From Reclinomonas americana ATCC 50394 (Eukaryota > Jakobida > Jakobea > Jakobida): DNA of 33,597 nucleotides. Under the pieces are notes generated by a model that was not told where the DNA came from, did not search any database, and was given only the letters and a program-made list of their open reading frames with translations. Position numbers and translations under genes: made by a program. The stretch lies in contig PS015018.1 in the NCBI GenBank assembly GCA_048213135.1, positions 96,166-129,762 of the forward strand, written 5' to 3'. Positions 8,972-19,634 of this stretch are shown here, in pieces; position 1 is the stretch's first letter, and each line of letters opens with the position of its first letter.

Positions 8972-11307
8972 ATGCTGAGCGATCTATGCACCGACTTCAT
9001 ATGTCGACACCTGGACGCCTACTGCACAGACGCCGACGAGCTGCGCAGCGTGCCCATTCAGTATCGCCAACGGCTGCTCACTCGCACCGTCGAAGCGCAC
9101 CAATATGTCACAGCAGCGATTGTCAAGGCACTGGTCGACTATGGCACAGAGGTGCGCGCGTGTGTGTGTGTGGGAGAGAGAAGAGAGAGAGGCATGCATG
9201 CACACGATGCTCTGTGCAGCGTGTCGATCTGTGTGTGGAGGCCAATGACTCCACCGAGCCGAACCTGACGTGCTGCTGCGAGATCGATGAGGACGTGCTG
9301 GAGCATGTGCGCGAACGGTGTGGTAGTGGAGGTGTGATGTCGCTTCGCCTGCCACCGACAGTTGCGTTTGCACATCGTGATTCAGTTGTTTCACTCCCTT
9401 GTTCACTCATGCTGTGTGCGATCACCTACGCACAGGTGACCGAGACAAGTCGTTCTGCATGTTGCGTCCGTCTCAAACAAGAGTCCACTGGTTCAGCGTT
9501 GCACTCCCTCACTGATGTTCTGCGTGTACGGCAGTGGAACGGCTGGTGAGCGAGCTCGGTGAGCAGGGACTGGAGGAGCTGTGGCTGTCGGGCGAGGTGG
9601 CGGCATCGGCCGAGGTGTTTGGTGTTGTTGCCGAGTGCTGCAAGCAGTTGCACCACTTGCGTGTGGCCTTCCCGGCCCCGGATGCACCGCTGCGCATGCT
9701 GGCGACATCCATGGGTGGCTCACTGACGGTGCTCCGACTGCGTGGGTGCGACGAGACTGTCAATGACCTGTTTGTGGCCACGGTGGCGCGTGTGTGCTCG
9801 TCGCTGACCACGCTGGAAATGGTGGCCTGCTCTCATGTGAGCGATGCGGGCGCTTCGCTCTTTTGCCGATCGGCGCCGGCGTCGCTGACGAGCCTGTCGT
9901 TGGTGCAAGTTGCGGGATGAAGCGTGTATCCTGCTGCTGCTGTTGCTGCTCGTGGCATACTCACCACGTTGTTGTCTGCAGTGTTCACAACTGGAGTGCG
10001 CGCCCGTGTGGAGCCTGGCCAACAATGAGAGATTACACGCGCAGCTGCAGTCGCTTGACTTGTCGTTTTGTACACGGATGGACGAGGAGGCTGCGTTTGC
10101 GGATATGTTTCAGCGATTCACCGCGCTGCGTGAGGTCAAGGTGGATGGCGTGCGCGCCGTCAGCACTCTGTGCATTCGCCTGCTGGTGTCCAGCAGTGGT
10201 GCGACGCTGCGCACGCTGAGCTTGCGTGGCTGTCAGGTGTGCAGAACATGCACTCGCAGTCGCTCGCTGAGTGGTTTCGTACCAAAAAAATGCTGCACCT
10301 GCAGGTCACCAACACGGCGATCAACACCCTCTGCAAGAAGTGTCCGTGCTTGACGCGTCTGTACCTCCCCGAGTGCGACATGATCGACACCGACGCCATT
10401 GCAGAGATTCCACAGGAGCTTGTCAAGCTCACCGAGCTCGATCTCTCCTGGTGCGAGTGTGTGGACGGTGAGTTGTACCGTCTGCCTTTTGGTGGTGCAG
10501 CTTGCAGTGTGCCTCATTCGGTGACGTCGACCCCACTTGCACGACAGACACGTTGATCATGATGCTCAGCGTGCGGTGTACGGGACTCACGTGGCTCGCA
10601 CTGCGTGTGGCACCCCGCCTTACCGATGTGGGGGCGGCGTACATGAAGCACCTGACGCATCTGACGCACCTCGACCTCGGTCGCTGCGACGATCTCACCG
10701 ACGAGAGTCTGTGTCAGGTGGTCGAAGCGTGCACGCAGCTCACCATGCTGGACGTCAGTTGGTGTCCGGTGCGTGCTGCGTGTGCGTTGCGTGGCGTGCT
10801 CGTCGCTTTTTTCATTTTTCCGCTGGCGGGCAGGTGACGGATCTGTTCTGTGGGGTGCTGGCGGCGAGTTGTCCGCGACTGCAAGAGTTGATCATGGAGG
10901 GTTGCAAGCAGGTTGGCGAAGCTGGTTTCCTCGAGGTTGCAAGCCGCTGCTCTATGCTACGCATGTGAGTGCAATTCGACAGCAGCACAACACAGTTCCT
11001 TATCATACTGGGTGTCACAGGGTGAACTTTTCGTGGAATCACCACGTGACCAATGGTGAGTGCCAACCTGCCCCTCTTGTCACCTTTGCTGTTGTCACCA
11101 CTCATGTCCGTCTCCAGATGGTGTGCGGAAAATGGTGGCCATGCTCCCGCGACTGAGACAATTTGGTGTGCCATTGTCGACGCCTCACTCTCTCTCTCTC
11201 TCGTTCAACTCACAGTTTTTCTGTTGACAGCTCTCACCTGGTGCAGTCAGGTGTCGCACGACATTCTCAGCGAACTGTCGACACGCACCATGACTGCATT
11301 CCGGTAA
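8972..11307 (+). CDS. Leucine-rich repeat protein (LRR-CC / AMN1-like)
   Basis: Eleven exons give 549 residues: 8972-9151, 9220-9360, 9436-9460, 9535-9908, 9982-10236, 10305-10467, 10548-10768, 10834-10964, 11021-11055, 11118-11165, 11231-11307. From about residue 130 on there are many cysteine-containing LRRs of the F-box/AMN1 type, for example LTVLRLRGCDETVNDLF, LQSLDLSFCTRMDEEA, LTHLDLGRCDDLTDESL and LQELIMEGCKQVGEAGF. The N-terminus (LSDLCTDFICRHLDAY) resembles the short helical lead of such proteins, but I see no convincing F-box. Likely a protein-interaction scaffold, perhaps a ubiquitin-ligase substrate receptor. Start 8972 was chosen as the first ATG after the preceding stop (8897); in-frame ATGs at 8888 and 8900 also exist, and 8888 would overlap the upstream gene. 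Exon 3 is only 25 nt. Three introns start with GTTGCG (9361, 9461, 9909). Confidence 0.85.
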
Positions 11308-11339
11308 AACGACGATGTTTGTACGAAGGGAGATCTGGT

Positions 11340-11345
11340 TTTATT
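11340..11345 (-). terminator. AATAAA overlapping the stop codon of the transporter gene
   Basis: The minus strand reads GTAGAATAAAAC; the TAA stop is the centre of a perfect AATAAA. With the convergent LRR stop 33 nt away, the two 3' ends must overlap. Confidence 0.55.
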
Positions 11346-13177
11346 CTACTTTGGTGCTCTTGTCGTTGGCCTTGGCGGGTGGTGCATGCGACTCTCTGGC
11401 CTCGTCGCCACGTCCGAGCAGCACGAGCGAGGCAGCCAGGGAGACACCGAGCGAGACGCTCCCGAGAAGGAACACCACGTGCGTCTGCAGTGCACCAATC
11501 TGACACGAGCACACGAGTCAGCAGACAACAACAACAACAACAAAGACATTCTCGTGGCCACCGCGCAACATTGCACAGCAGGGACACCACCAAGCCGTTG
11601 ATGAGCAGACGGGAGATGTTGATAAACGCCGAGCGGCACTCGTCTGGGTACAGGCGACTGCGCAACACGCCGACCGACGGCCAGAATGCGCCGACACAGA
11701 CCTCGAAACCAAGGAAGGCCGCGTACATGACGACGGCGCTCTGCGTGCAATGGGTCAGTGTTGTCCAGCAACGCGCGCGCACACACTTATTCGGAGCAAC
11801 ACAAACCGTGGTGATCGTGGACACAATCATGCACAGGCACGCCACAGCGAGGACCGCCGAGAATCCGAGACCAACAGGCAGGCGCAGCAGCTTGAAGATC
11901 ATGGAGCCGAGCATGCAGGCCACCATAAACGTCGAGAAGACGACACCATGCGGGATCTCCGGCTCCAACTCCTCCAGCGCCGGTGTCCACATGAACACAA
12001 AGGTGAACATGGAGGCCTGGAAGAGTCCGTCGGCCACCACCAGGCACCAGATGCGGAAATCTGGGATTTTCCGTCGCACACGTGAGACGCGGAGGGAGGG
12101 GAAAGACGATCGGAAAAAAGTGGAGTATGTGCTTTGTGTACCAGCACGCGACAAGACCAGGGCGCGACGAATGAGCTGGAGACTGCTGTGCGAGGCCTGC
12201 CCGTAGTTCTCGTTCCAGTACATGGCCACCACCACGGCACACAACACCAGGAGCACGGCCGCCACGTCGAATGGCGCCACCAGACCTGCACGCGCACACT
12301 CAGTGGGGCGCGCTCACCAAGACGAATGGAAGAGAAGGTGGGCGACACACCGAATGACGCCTGCACAAAATACGCGACGACGCCCGCGGTGATGGCCACC
12401 AACGAGTTGCCGATGTTGGCGACCGCAAACGTGCTACTCAACGACTCGGTGGAGAACTTGCGCTGGTGGTGCTCGGCCACCATCCACGAATCGAAAGCGC
12501 TGTAGAGGAGCGAGGTGGCGACACCGGCCAGCACTCGTCCGATCAGCAACACCGGGAACAGCTTGACGTGCTTGGTCAACGACGCGACTGCATACAGCGC
12601 ACAGTACAGCAACGCGCCTGCCCGTCGTCCGCTGCCCCACCAAGCGTGTCAATGGCACGACGTAGCGTGGGCCGGAGGAGTCGACATGCAAAAACGCAAC
12701 AAGACATCGACCAGCGATCCAAACACGGTGCCAAACAGGAAGCTCGAGCCAAAGCCGGCGATAAAGAGCAGACCAATGGTGCCGCGCGAGAAGCCATACG
12801 CCGAGTACAGCTGATACACGTAGGGACCCTGCAGCCAGTCGGCACCTGGCGAATGCATATGGCGATTAAATGGCGGGAACCTCACTGCTGCATATCGCGC
12901 GACAGGGAGCGAACCAAAGGCCAAGAAGAACGCCACCAGGTACGTCAGCCGGAAGCGACGGAACGCCTTTTGATCGTGCGAGGGCTTGGCTGCTGAAGCA
13001 GAGGTAGTCGCCGATGCATTCTCCACAGACTTGCGACGCTGTGTGTGTGTGTGTGCAGGTGAGGAGATGCATGTGTGCATGCGTGCGAGTGTGAATAATG
13101 CACACCGTCCACTGGTCGATCAGCGCCAGCACGCCACACGCGACGAGCAGGGCGCACAGAATGCTCAGCCAAAACAT
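11341..13177 (-). CDS. MFSD5-like major facilitator (putative molybdate-anion transporter)
   Basis: Multi-pass membrane transporter; MFSD5/MOT2 homologues import molybdate. Eight exons (13177-13106, 13038-12915, 12845-12701, 12631-12318, 12285-12142, 12060-11807, 11740-11570, 11499-11341) give 460 residues, close to the 450 of human MFSD5. Family landmarks in order: FLAFGADWLQGPYVYQLY, GSLVDVFGRRAG, LIGRVLAGVATSLLYSAFDSW, WNENYGQ, FTFVFMWTPALEEL, FSTFMVACMLGS and GAFWPSVGVLRSRLYP. Splice phases were fixed by this alignment. Intron 4 (12317-12286) is only 32 nt. Introns at 12700 and 11569 start with GTTGCG. The stop TAA lies inside an AATAAA. It diverges from the SUMO-like gene across 71 nt and converges on the LRR gene with 33 nt between stops. 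Substrate is by homology only. Confidence 0.92.
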
Positions 13178-13248
13178 GCAAACAAAGTGACAACGGAAGT
13201 CGACCAATTGGAGAGGTGGGGGTTTGCTTCACTTTTGCACTTCATACG
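13178..13248. promoter_or_regulatory. 71-nt bidirectional promoter
   Basis: All the DNA between the ATG of the transporter (minus, 13177) and the ATG of the SUMO-like-domain gene (plus, 13249). No TATA box is obvious. Both genes must initiate within this stretch unless a 5' exon was missed. Confidence 0.5.
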
Positions 13249-15152
13249 ATGCCTCGCGCCGACGAAGAAGAGGAAGAGGAGGAGGAGGATATGTTCTCCA
13301 TGAAGAGGCCCTCTGGGCGACAGCATGTCGTTGGTGAGTGCAATAACGCGACGGAAGTTGTCTTCTTCTTCTTCTTCCTGCTGGTGGCCAACATCGCAAG
13401 TTGCATGCAGTGCGTGTGGTGGACATAACAGCGGACGACGACGACGACGCTGCTAGTCCACTGGCGCGTGACATAATGGCACCCGTGCAGCGCGTGTCAG
13501 CTCGAGAGCGAGTTGCGATGCTACACACACACGCATTCTCGCTCATTCACACACTCGCTCTCACGTTACGTGCAGGAGGAGCGACAGCGCAAGGCGATAC
13601 TCAACATGCAGTTGAATACGACACCCGATGTGCAAGAGATCACTAGCAGTGGATTGTCGTCGTCGGGCGATGCCGACAATGATGATGATGATGATGGTGG
13701 TGGTGATTATGGTGAGAAGGCCGATCGTCTCGTGTCGGCAGAGGTCGCCGAGGCAAACTACAATGCGACTCGGTACAACAAGAGGTGCGGCATAGAGATG
13801 TGGTGCACGGGTGGTTCGCTGCCGTCTCATTTTTTCGAGTTTGCACTGGGCAGATTGCAGCCGTCGCCGGCCTCCAGTTCCTTGACGTTGCGTGTGAAAG
13901 AGAGAGAGAGAGAGAGAGAGAAAGGGAGGCCCAGTGTGCTTTGCTCACTGGTGAGTGGGCGACTAGTGTGATGAAGGAACGCGCGCGGATCATGAAGCAA
14001 CAGCGTGCAATGGGGCCGGTGGAGGAGATCACGCCGTTGACACTGACTGTGCTGCCGTCGACCAACTTCAGCCGGCAGATGATAATATCAGCGGGGCGCA
14101 GTGTGCCTCCCGTCAGCGCCATCACGGCTACGACAACCACCACCACCACCACCAAATCAGCACCGCCTGTGAAACCCGAGTCCAGTGCCAGTGCCCCAAC
14201 ACCCCTGCAGAAGCACGCGATACCATCGGCACCCATACGAACTGCGCCACCAGCACCACCAGCACCACCGACACCACCAGCACCGCAAGTATTGCAAGCA
14301 CCGCGACCCGCCCCGACGCCGGCACCGACACCGACGCCGGCACCGACACCGACGCCGACACCAACCCCGGCGCCGGCGCCGGTCGCTGCGCAGCAGGAGG
14401 GCCCACGTATCCTGCTGCAGTTCCGCGGTCAGTCGGGAGCGCCAGTGAAACTCGAGTGCCCACTGAGAAGACCATTGGTGTCCATGTTGCCGACGGTGTG
14501 CGCGGCGCTCGCCTTGGACCCTGCCTCTGCCAAGTGTGCGTGCCATTCAAACTTGGCCTCTCCTGCCCTGCTCATTTTCTCAACTCTCGTTCTGCAGTAC
14601 TGTTTGACGGGGCGGTTGTGGGTGCTGCCGAGACGCCAGAGTCGCTGGACATGGAAGTGGAAAACCTGGTGGATGTACGAGGCAAGCCGACGGGCGCGCC
14701 GCCCACGGTCGCCGCCGTGGCACCGCAACCAGAGCCCATCGGCTCCGCCGACGTCACAGTTCACGTCGCGTTGGAGGTGCAGTCAAATGTGCCTGTCGTT
14801 CCCGCCGCTGCCGACGTGCTCACGTTTCACATGCGCGCGGTGAGTCGTGCCATTCATTCTGTTGGTTCTCTCCTGTGTTCTGACCCATCAGCCCCGCATC
14901 GCCAGAATCAACCATTATCTTCAATCGTCACTGCTCTGGTCAAAATATTCGGCGTGACACCCTACGATGTCAGCTGTTGCGTCTCGCTACAAGCGTGCTC
15001 GTCTCACGAGATCGGCGTTGCTCAACATACGTGTGTGTGTGTGCAATGTAGTGTCACATGCAGAACACGGGCCGCTGATCGTCAAGCAGACTCCCGAGAG
15101 ATACCGATTCACCCGGGACACCCGAATCACCGCATACATGGCAGCAAAATGA
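13249..15152 (+). CDS. Rad60/Esc2/NIP45-like protein with SUMO-like domain
   Basis: Nuclear genome-maintenance adaptors of this family carry C-terminal SUMO-like domains that bind the SUMO E2. Eight exons (13249-13333, 13411-13511, 13576-13784, 13854-13886, 13925-14535, 14598-14839, 14906-14975, 15052-15152) give 483 residues. The acidic N-terminus (EEEEEEEED), ITADDDDDAA and VQEITSSG-like segments resemble SUMO-interacting motifs. A Pro/Ala/Thr linker (14227-14395) follows. The SUMO-like domain runs from ILLQFRGQSGAPVKLECPL to KLLFDGAVVGAAETPESLDM, the typical DG...TPesLdMe signature. The remaining C-terminus (LTFHMRANQPLSSIVTALVK onward to AYMAAK) could be a second, diverged ubiquitin-like fold. 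Exon 4 is only 33 nt. Introns at 13512, 13887 and 14976 start with GTTGCG. The last acceptor (15051, TAG) was selected because the later CAG would create a stop. Confidence 0.82.
13902..13922 (+). repeat. (AG)n microsatellite in intron
   Basis: About 11 AG units fill the intron between exons 4 and 5 of the SUMO-like-domain gene; the tract abuts the 3' splice site at 13924 and takes the place of a normal pyrimidine tract. Confidence 0.85.
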
Positions 15153-15224
15153 GCGAGGCGGTGGTGGTGGTGGCGACAGCGGCAGATCTGCAATGCAATC
15201 TTGCTGTCTCAATCCCTTCCATCA

Positions 15225-16190
15225 TTAGTAGTCGTGGTAGAGAAGCTCACGCAGGTACGCCTCACGCGCTTTCTCTCGCTGCCACAAGCGCTCCCTGTCG
15301 CGCTTATTCGGTACGCGAGCCTGAGCCTTGGCGGCGGCGGCATCGGCGGCCACCTTGGCCGCCGTCCGACGACCCTGTGCCACCTCCTGCTCCTGCGACA
15401 CCTGGCGCACCATCTTCTCCGTGTGCGCCGAGCGGAAATGTGTTACACGCGCCGGTTGTTGCAGCGTTGCACGATGTCCGAGTCCCAGCCGGTCGTTCTT
15501 GAAGCGAGTCTTGACGGGCTCCACAACCCCCTGCTCGCGCGCACCGAGTCCGCCCTCGCCGTCCCATCCGATGCGGTGCAGCATGCTGTATCCACGGCCG
15601 CTTACGCCAAAGTGCCGAGCGGGCGGCTTGTCTGTGCTCCCACGAAGAAGAATAGCAGCGCGTGAGAAAGAAACAGAGAGAGCGCAAGCGAGGGTGTGGA
15701 GTTGGGGGCACAGACCTTGATTGACGGAAAACAAGTGGAGGATGCTCCTCTCGTGGCCCGAACGCGCCTCCGCGGCTACCCCCACGTTGCACACCTCGCA
15801 GCGCCAAGTCTGTTGCACACTGGTCGTCGTCGTTGTCGCGATCGCCGTCGACTCCTTCTCGTCCACTCTCTTCTTGCTTGACACGAGCTCGTCGTACAAC
15901 TCGCGCGACGACTGCACTCGCCTCCTCTTCTTCTTCTTCTTCTCCAGCTGCTCCTCGTCTTCTTCCTCCCCGCCACTGCCGCTGTCCCCATCATCATCGC
16001 CACCACGTTCTCTCTTTCTGCTCCCGGCGGTCGAGTTAGAAAATGACTCGCCGGTATGAAATCGGGCGCTCTCGTCGACAGCTCCCACAAAACTCGTCGC
16101 TCGCACCGCGGCATAATGCTCGGCACGACGCAGCGACGACTCGGTGTTGCGCGCTCGGGCACGTTCGCGGGTGACCTCCACGCTCTCCAT
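15225..16190 (-). CDS. C2H2-like zinc finger / G-patch protein (GPANK1-like)
   Basis: Two exons (16190-15716, 15631-15225) give 293 residues. In order: charged N-terminus, low-complexity GGDDDGDSGSGGEEEDEEQ and a lysine/arginine cluster (EKKKKKRRR, likely nuclear localisation), then WRCEVCNVG...HERSILHLF, a single-finger C2H2 pattern. This is followed by the G-patch GRGYSMLHRIGWDGEGGLG, with the downstream VKTRFKNDRLGLG block and a basic helical tail ending LYHDY. The finger plus G-patch order matches the C-terminal half of GPANK1-type proteins; the ankyrin repeats of the animal protein are absent. G-patch proteins usually bind RNA or activate DEAH helicases, so an RNA-processing role is inferred. 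The intron has a GTCTGT donor. Start 16190 is the first ATG in the open frame. Confidence 0.82.
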   Translation of the reverse strand: MESVEVTRERARARNTESSLRRAEHYAAVRATSFVGAVDESARFHTGESFSNSTAGSRKRERGGDDDGDSGSGGEEEDEEQLEKKKKKRRRVQSSRELYDELVSSKKRVDEKESTAIATTTTTSVQQTWRCEVCNVGVAAEARSGHERSILHLFSVNQGLCPQLHTLACALSVSFSRAAILLRGSTDKPPARHFGVSGRGYSMLHRIGWDGEGGLGAREQGVVEPVKTRFKNDRLGLGHRATLQQPARVTHFRSAHTEKMVRQVSQEQEVAQGRRTAAKVAADAAAAKAQARVPNKRDRERLWQREKAREAYLRELLYHDY

Positions 16191-16295
16191 CGCCAGCCTG
16201 CAACAAATCGTTGTGTGGGACGCAGACCGACGTTGCCCCGCTGCGCCTGTCAAGACGACGTGAGCGATCGCGCACAGCCTTCACCATCGTCTCCG

Positions 16296-16301
16296 TTTAT
16301 T
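16296..16301 (-). terminator. AATAAA overlapping stop codon, copy A
   Basis: Minus strand CGTCAATAAAC; the TAA stop is within AATAAA, at the same place as in copies B-D. Confidence 0.55.
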
Positions 16302-17755
16302 GACGTCTATTACGATATGCCGTCGCCGGGATCTCCCAGTTGTCGTCGAGTCCGGCGCGCTCCCTGGCTTGCGCCAACAGCAGCTGTGCAGCGTGGCCAG
16401 AGAAGTTGGCTGACACCATCTGCACGAGCTCCTGAAAGTGTTCGTCGTCCCACGTGTTGTTGCCGTGGAACGTGTACAAGTAGAGGATGGGCGCATCGAT
16501 CACCGCCAAGTCGTAATTCTCTTGCAGCTTGTCCAACGCCACCGTGTCTTCGCCGCGTGCATCCGACGAGTAACGTGTCATGTGCGACCGCAGACTCAGC
16601 AGCGTGCCTTCCCACACTCGGCGACATGCGACTGACACCGAGTGGACATCCAGAGTCGGGGCGTACAGCATAACTCGATGAAGCACGACACCGACCAGTG
16701 GGCGAGCGTCGGCGGAACGACTTCTCTGCAGCGTGCGCAGAACGTGGAGCTGCACGGTGATGCGGTCACGGTCGTACACATCGTCGTCGTCCCACTGCGT
16801 CACGTAGTCGCCGACGGCCTCACGAATCGCCAGGTTGCGCAAGTCGCCCAGTGTCGGCGCCTCGTTCCCCTCCACACCAATCAACCGCACGCCTGCTGCT
16901 TGCTGCTCCGCCGCGTCGCCCACCAGCTCCTCCAACCCAGCAGCGAGCTCTGCGACATGCTCGGTCTCCGTCACCACCAGCAGCTCACGCCGCGGATGTG
17001 TCTGCTGCATGAACATGTACACGGCGCGCATGGCCAAGCGGAGGCGCGCGCCGCCTCGTGTCACCATCAAGTACGACACCATCGGGACGTTCGACGAGGG
17101 TGGCGGCAGCGGCGTCGCCTCCACTGCCGGCTTCACCGAAGGTTCGAAGACCAGGTAACCGATGCCGGCGCTTTCTGCCCGCACTCCGAGGCCTGTGGTT
17201 GTGCAAACCGGTGAGCCAACAGTTCACCGCTGAGTTCCTGTGTTTCAAGCGTTGCATACCATCCTTTGCCACCAGCTGCAAGTGACGGGGAGCACGAAAC
17301 TGAGCACATGTACGCAGAGAGACAACATGCAACAGCAAGAGACGATGCGCTGCGAGAAGACTCACTCACCCACTCGCTCATTTCGTGGTCAGCTGGCGGA
17401 CACACCTCGTTGACTTGCTGCTGCGCGTGTATGTCTCTATCCAGTCGCCATATGCCGCGGCCGCCACGATACGTGAGATCATCGCCTCGCCGGTAGAGGA
17501 GTGTTTCTAGATCGCGTTCCTCCGGATAAGTGCATCGAAACACCAGCGTGCGGCCAGTGAGTGGGTCGACCTGACACCACCGCTGGCCGCACATCATGGG
17601 ATCGCGCGACTCCACTCTCGAGTCGTGGGGGCACACGCAACGTCGCCGCTGTCGCATCCACGAGCACAAATCACATTTGCATGAACAACAAACCAGTTGC
17701 GGCGCATGCATTGCAAGCCACAACAACAAGGAGATAACTCACACACACACACACA

Positions 17756-17796
<41 letters not shown>

Positions 17797-17987
17797 CTCA
17801 ATGTCCGCCGTGGCGACGAAGGAGGGATTGCGGTCTGCACGCATGCCGACATATGAGAATGTGTGCATCATTATAAATCTGCAGTTCAGTTTGCAGCGCG
17901 CAACCACACTCACCGTTGGCAGCCGCGGCTACGCATGCATGCAGCACCATGGCCCACACACAGCAGCAATTGCCACCACACACGCAT
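16297..17987 (-). CDS. Secreted Cys-rich family-2 glycosyltransferase, copy A (signal peptide frame damaged)
   Basis: Exons: 17987-17914 (or from 17950), 17834-17797, 17648-17370, 17275-17260, 17192-16297. The catalytic exon has the GT2 GT-A fold: VPMVSYLMVTRGG strand, LGDLRNLAIREAVGDYV helix, then WDDDDVYDRDR, the metal and nucleotide-sugar acidic motif, and a C-terminal FHGNNTW. Before it lies RRRCVCPHDSRV...MMCGQRWCQVDP...RCTYP...VCPPAD, a six-cysteine module. The ATG homologous to the other copies (17987) is out of frame with exon 2 by one base, because exon 1 is 74 nt instead of 79. An in-frame ATG at 17950 would leave only MVLHACVAAAAN as signal peptide. The microexon is 16 nt here (LVAKD). 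The gene may be non-secreted, weakly secreted or decaying. Donor and acceptor sugars are unknown. Confidence 0.82.
17741..17796. repeat. (CA)n(CT)n(CA)n microsatellite at a 5' splice site
   Basis: The composite tract begins exactly at the donor of intron 2 of copy A (GAG|GTGTGTGTG on the minus strand), so the donor sits in a length-variable repeat. Confidence 0.95.
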
Positions 17988-18075
17988 AGTCAATATTATT
18001 AATGTGTCCCTCGACGGACACATACTGCAAACGTCGGAGATAATAAGGTTGATTCGACTATCTATCTCGCCACCA

Positions 18076-18081
18076 TTTATT
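18076..18081 (-). terminator. AATAAA overlapping stop codon, copy B
   Basis: Minus strand CGTAAATAAATGG; TAA lies within AATAAA. Confidence 0.55.
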
Positions 18082-19634
18082 TACGTCTATGACGGTGTGC
18101 TGCTACCGGGATCTCCCAGTTGTCGTCGAGTCCCGCGCGCTCCTTGGCTTGCGCCAGCAGCAACTCTGCAGAGTGGCCGGTGAAACTGGTCGATGCTGCC
18201 TGCATATGATAGCGGAAGTGCGTGTCGTTCCACGTATTGTTGCCGTGGAAGGTGTACAAGTAGAGGATGGGCGCGTCAATCACCGCCAAATCGTACTTCT
18301 CTCGCAGCTTGTCCAACGCCGCAGTGTCTTCGCCGCGAGCATCCGACGAGTACAGCGTCATGTGCGACCGCAAGCACAATAGCGTGCCTTCCCACACTCG
18401 ACGATTCGTGACTGACACAGCGTCGACTTGAAGGACGGGGGAGTAGAGCAGAATTCGATGGAGAACGACACCGACCAGTGGCCGAGCGTCTGCGGGGCGT
18501 TCGCTCTGCAGCGTTCGCAGCGAACCAAGCTGCACGCTGATGCGGTCGCGGTCGTACACATCGTCATCGTCCCACTGCATCACGTAGTCGCCGACGGCCT
18601 CACGAATCGCCAGGTTGCGCAGGTCGCCGAGTGTCGGCGCCTCATTCCTCTCCACGCCAATCAACCGCACGCCTGCCGCTTGCTGCTCCGTCGCGTCGCC
18701 CACCAGCTCCTCCAACCCAGCAGCGAGCTCTGTGACATGCTCGGTCTCCGTCACCACCAGCAGCTCACGCCGTGGATGTGTCTGCTGCATGAACATGTAC
18801 ACGGCGCGCATGGCCATGCGCAGCCGCGCACCGCCTCGCGTCACCAGCAAGCACGACACCATCGGCACGTCAAGAGCGAGTGGCGGCAGTGGCGTCGCCT
18901 CCACTGCCGGCTTCACCTTCGGCTCGAGGATAATGTGACCGATGCCCTGCAACCCTGTGCACAGCAACAGAGTGAATCACAGAGAGAAGTGGATCAACAG
19001 CAACTGACATCCAGTCACACACCACCCTTTGCCACCAGCTGCAAGTGACATCGACGGCAAACTGAGCGCACACAAACACATGCAAGAACCGCTGCGACAA
19101 GTCCCACTCACCCACTCGCTCATGTCGTGCGCGACTGGTGGACACGCTTCGTTGACTTGCTGCTGTGCGTGCACGTCTCTTTCCAGCAGCCACGAGCCAC
19201 CGCTGTGCGTCAGATCTACGCCTCGTCGGTAGAAGTTTGTGTCGCTGTTTTGTGTGTACGTGCACCGAAACACGAGCGTGCGGCCAGTTTCCGGGTCCAC
19301 CTGGCACCATCGTCGGCCACACATCGTCATATCATGGAACACCGCTCCCGAGTAATCGGGGCACAAACAGCGTCGGCGCTGTCGCACGTGTTGGAGACGA
19401 AACAAACACATGCACATGCAAGACACACGAACTCTCTCCCTCTCCTCTCACCTCATTGTCTTGCATTGCAACAAAAGAGGGATTGCGGTCTGCGTGCATG
19501 ATAATGAGCACTGCAATTTGGTTTCGAAAGCAAACTCACCACACTCTCATCGTACCATTGGCAGCCGCGACTGCGATCGCATGCAACAGGGTGGCGGCGA
19601 CCACACACAGCAGCAAATGCCACCACAAAAGCAT
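18077..19634 (-). CDS. Secreted Cys-rich family-2 glycosyltransferase, copy B
   Basis: Intact member: exons 19634-19556, 19489-19452, 19378-19112, 19038-19026, 18954-18077, 424 residues. Exon 1 encodes a clear signal peptide (MLLWWHLLLCVVAATLL then AVAAAN). Exon 2 adds DRNPSFVAMQDNE. Exon 3 is the cysteine module (RRRCLCPDYSG, TMCGRRWCQVDPETG, EACPPV), exon 4 is a 13-nt microexon (LVAK plus one base), and exon 5 is the catalytic domain with DYVMQWDDDDVYDRDR and FHGNNTWND. No membrane anchor is visible after the signal peptide, so the enzyme should be luminal or secreted rather than a classic type II Golgi protein. The WDDDD spacing resembles bacterial GT2 enzymes more than eukaryotic Golgi enzymes; this is family recollection, not a search. 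Confidence 0.9.

Noticed and set aside
11163-12206. Plus-strand open frame of about 340 codons over the transporter
   Set aside because: Low-complexity Arg/Thr/His-rich translation, shadow of the transporter exons and introns; the minus strand gives a full MFSD5-like protein.
17741-17796. Regular repeats that might suggest a CRISPR array or a telomere
   Set aside because: They are simple dinucleotide runs without spacers; the genome is eukaryotic and the tract is within an intron.
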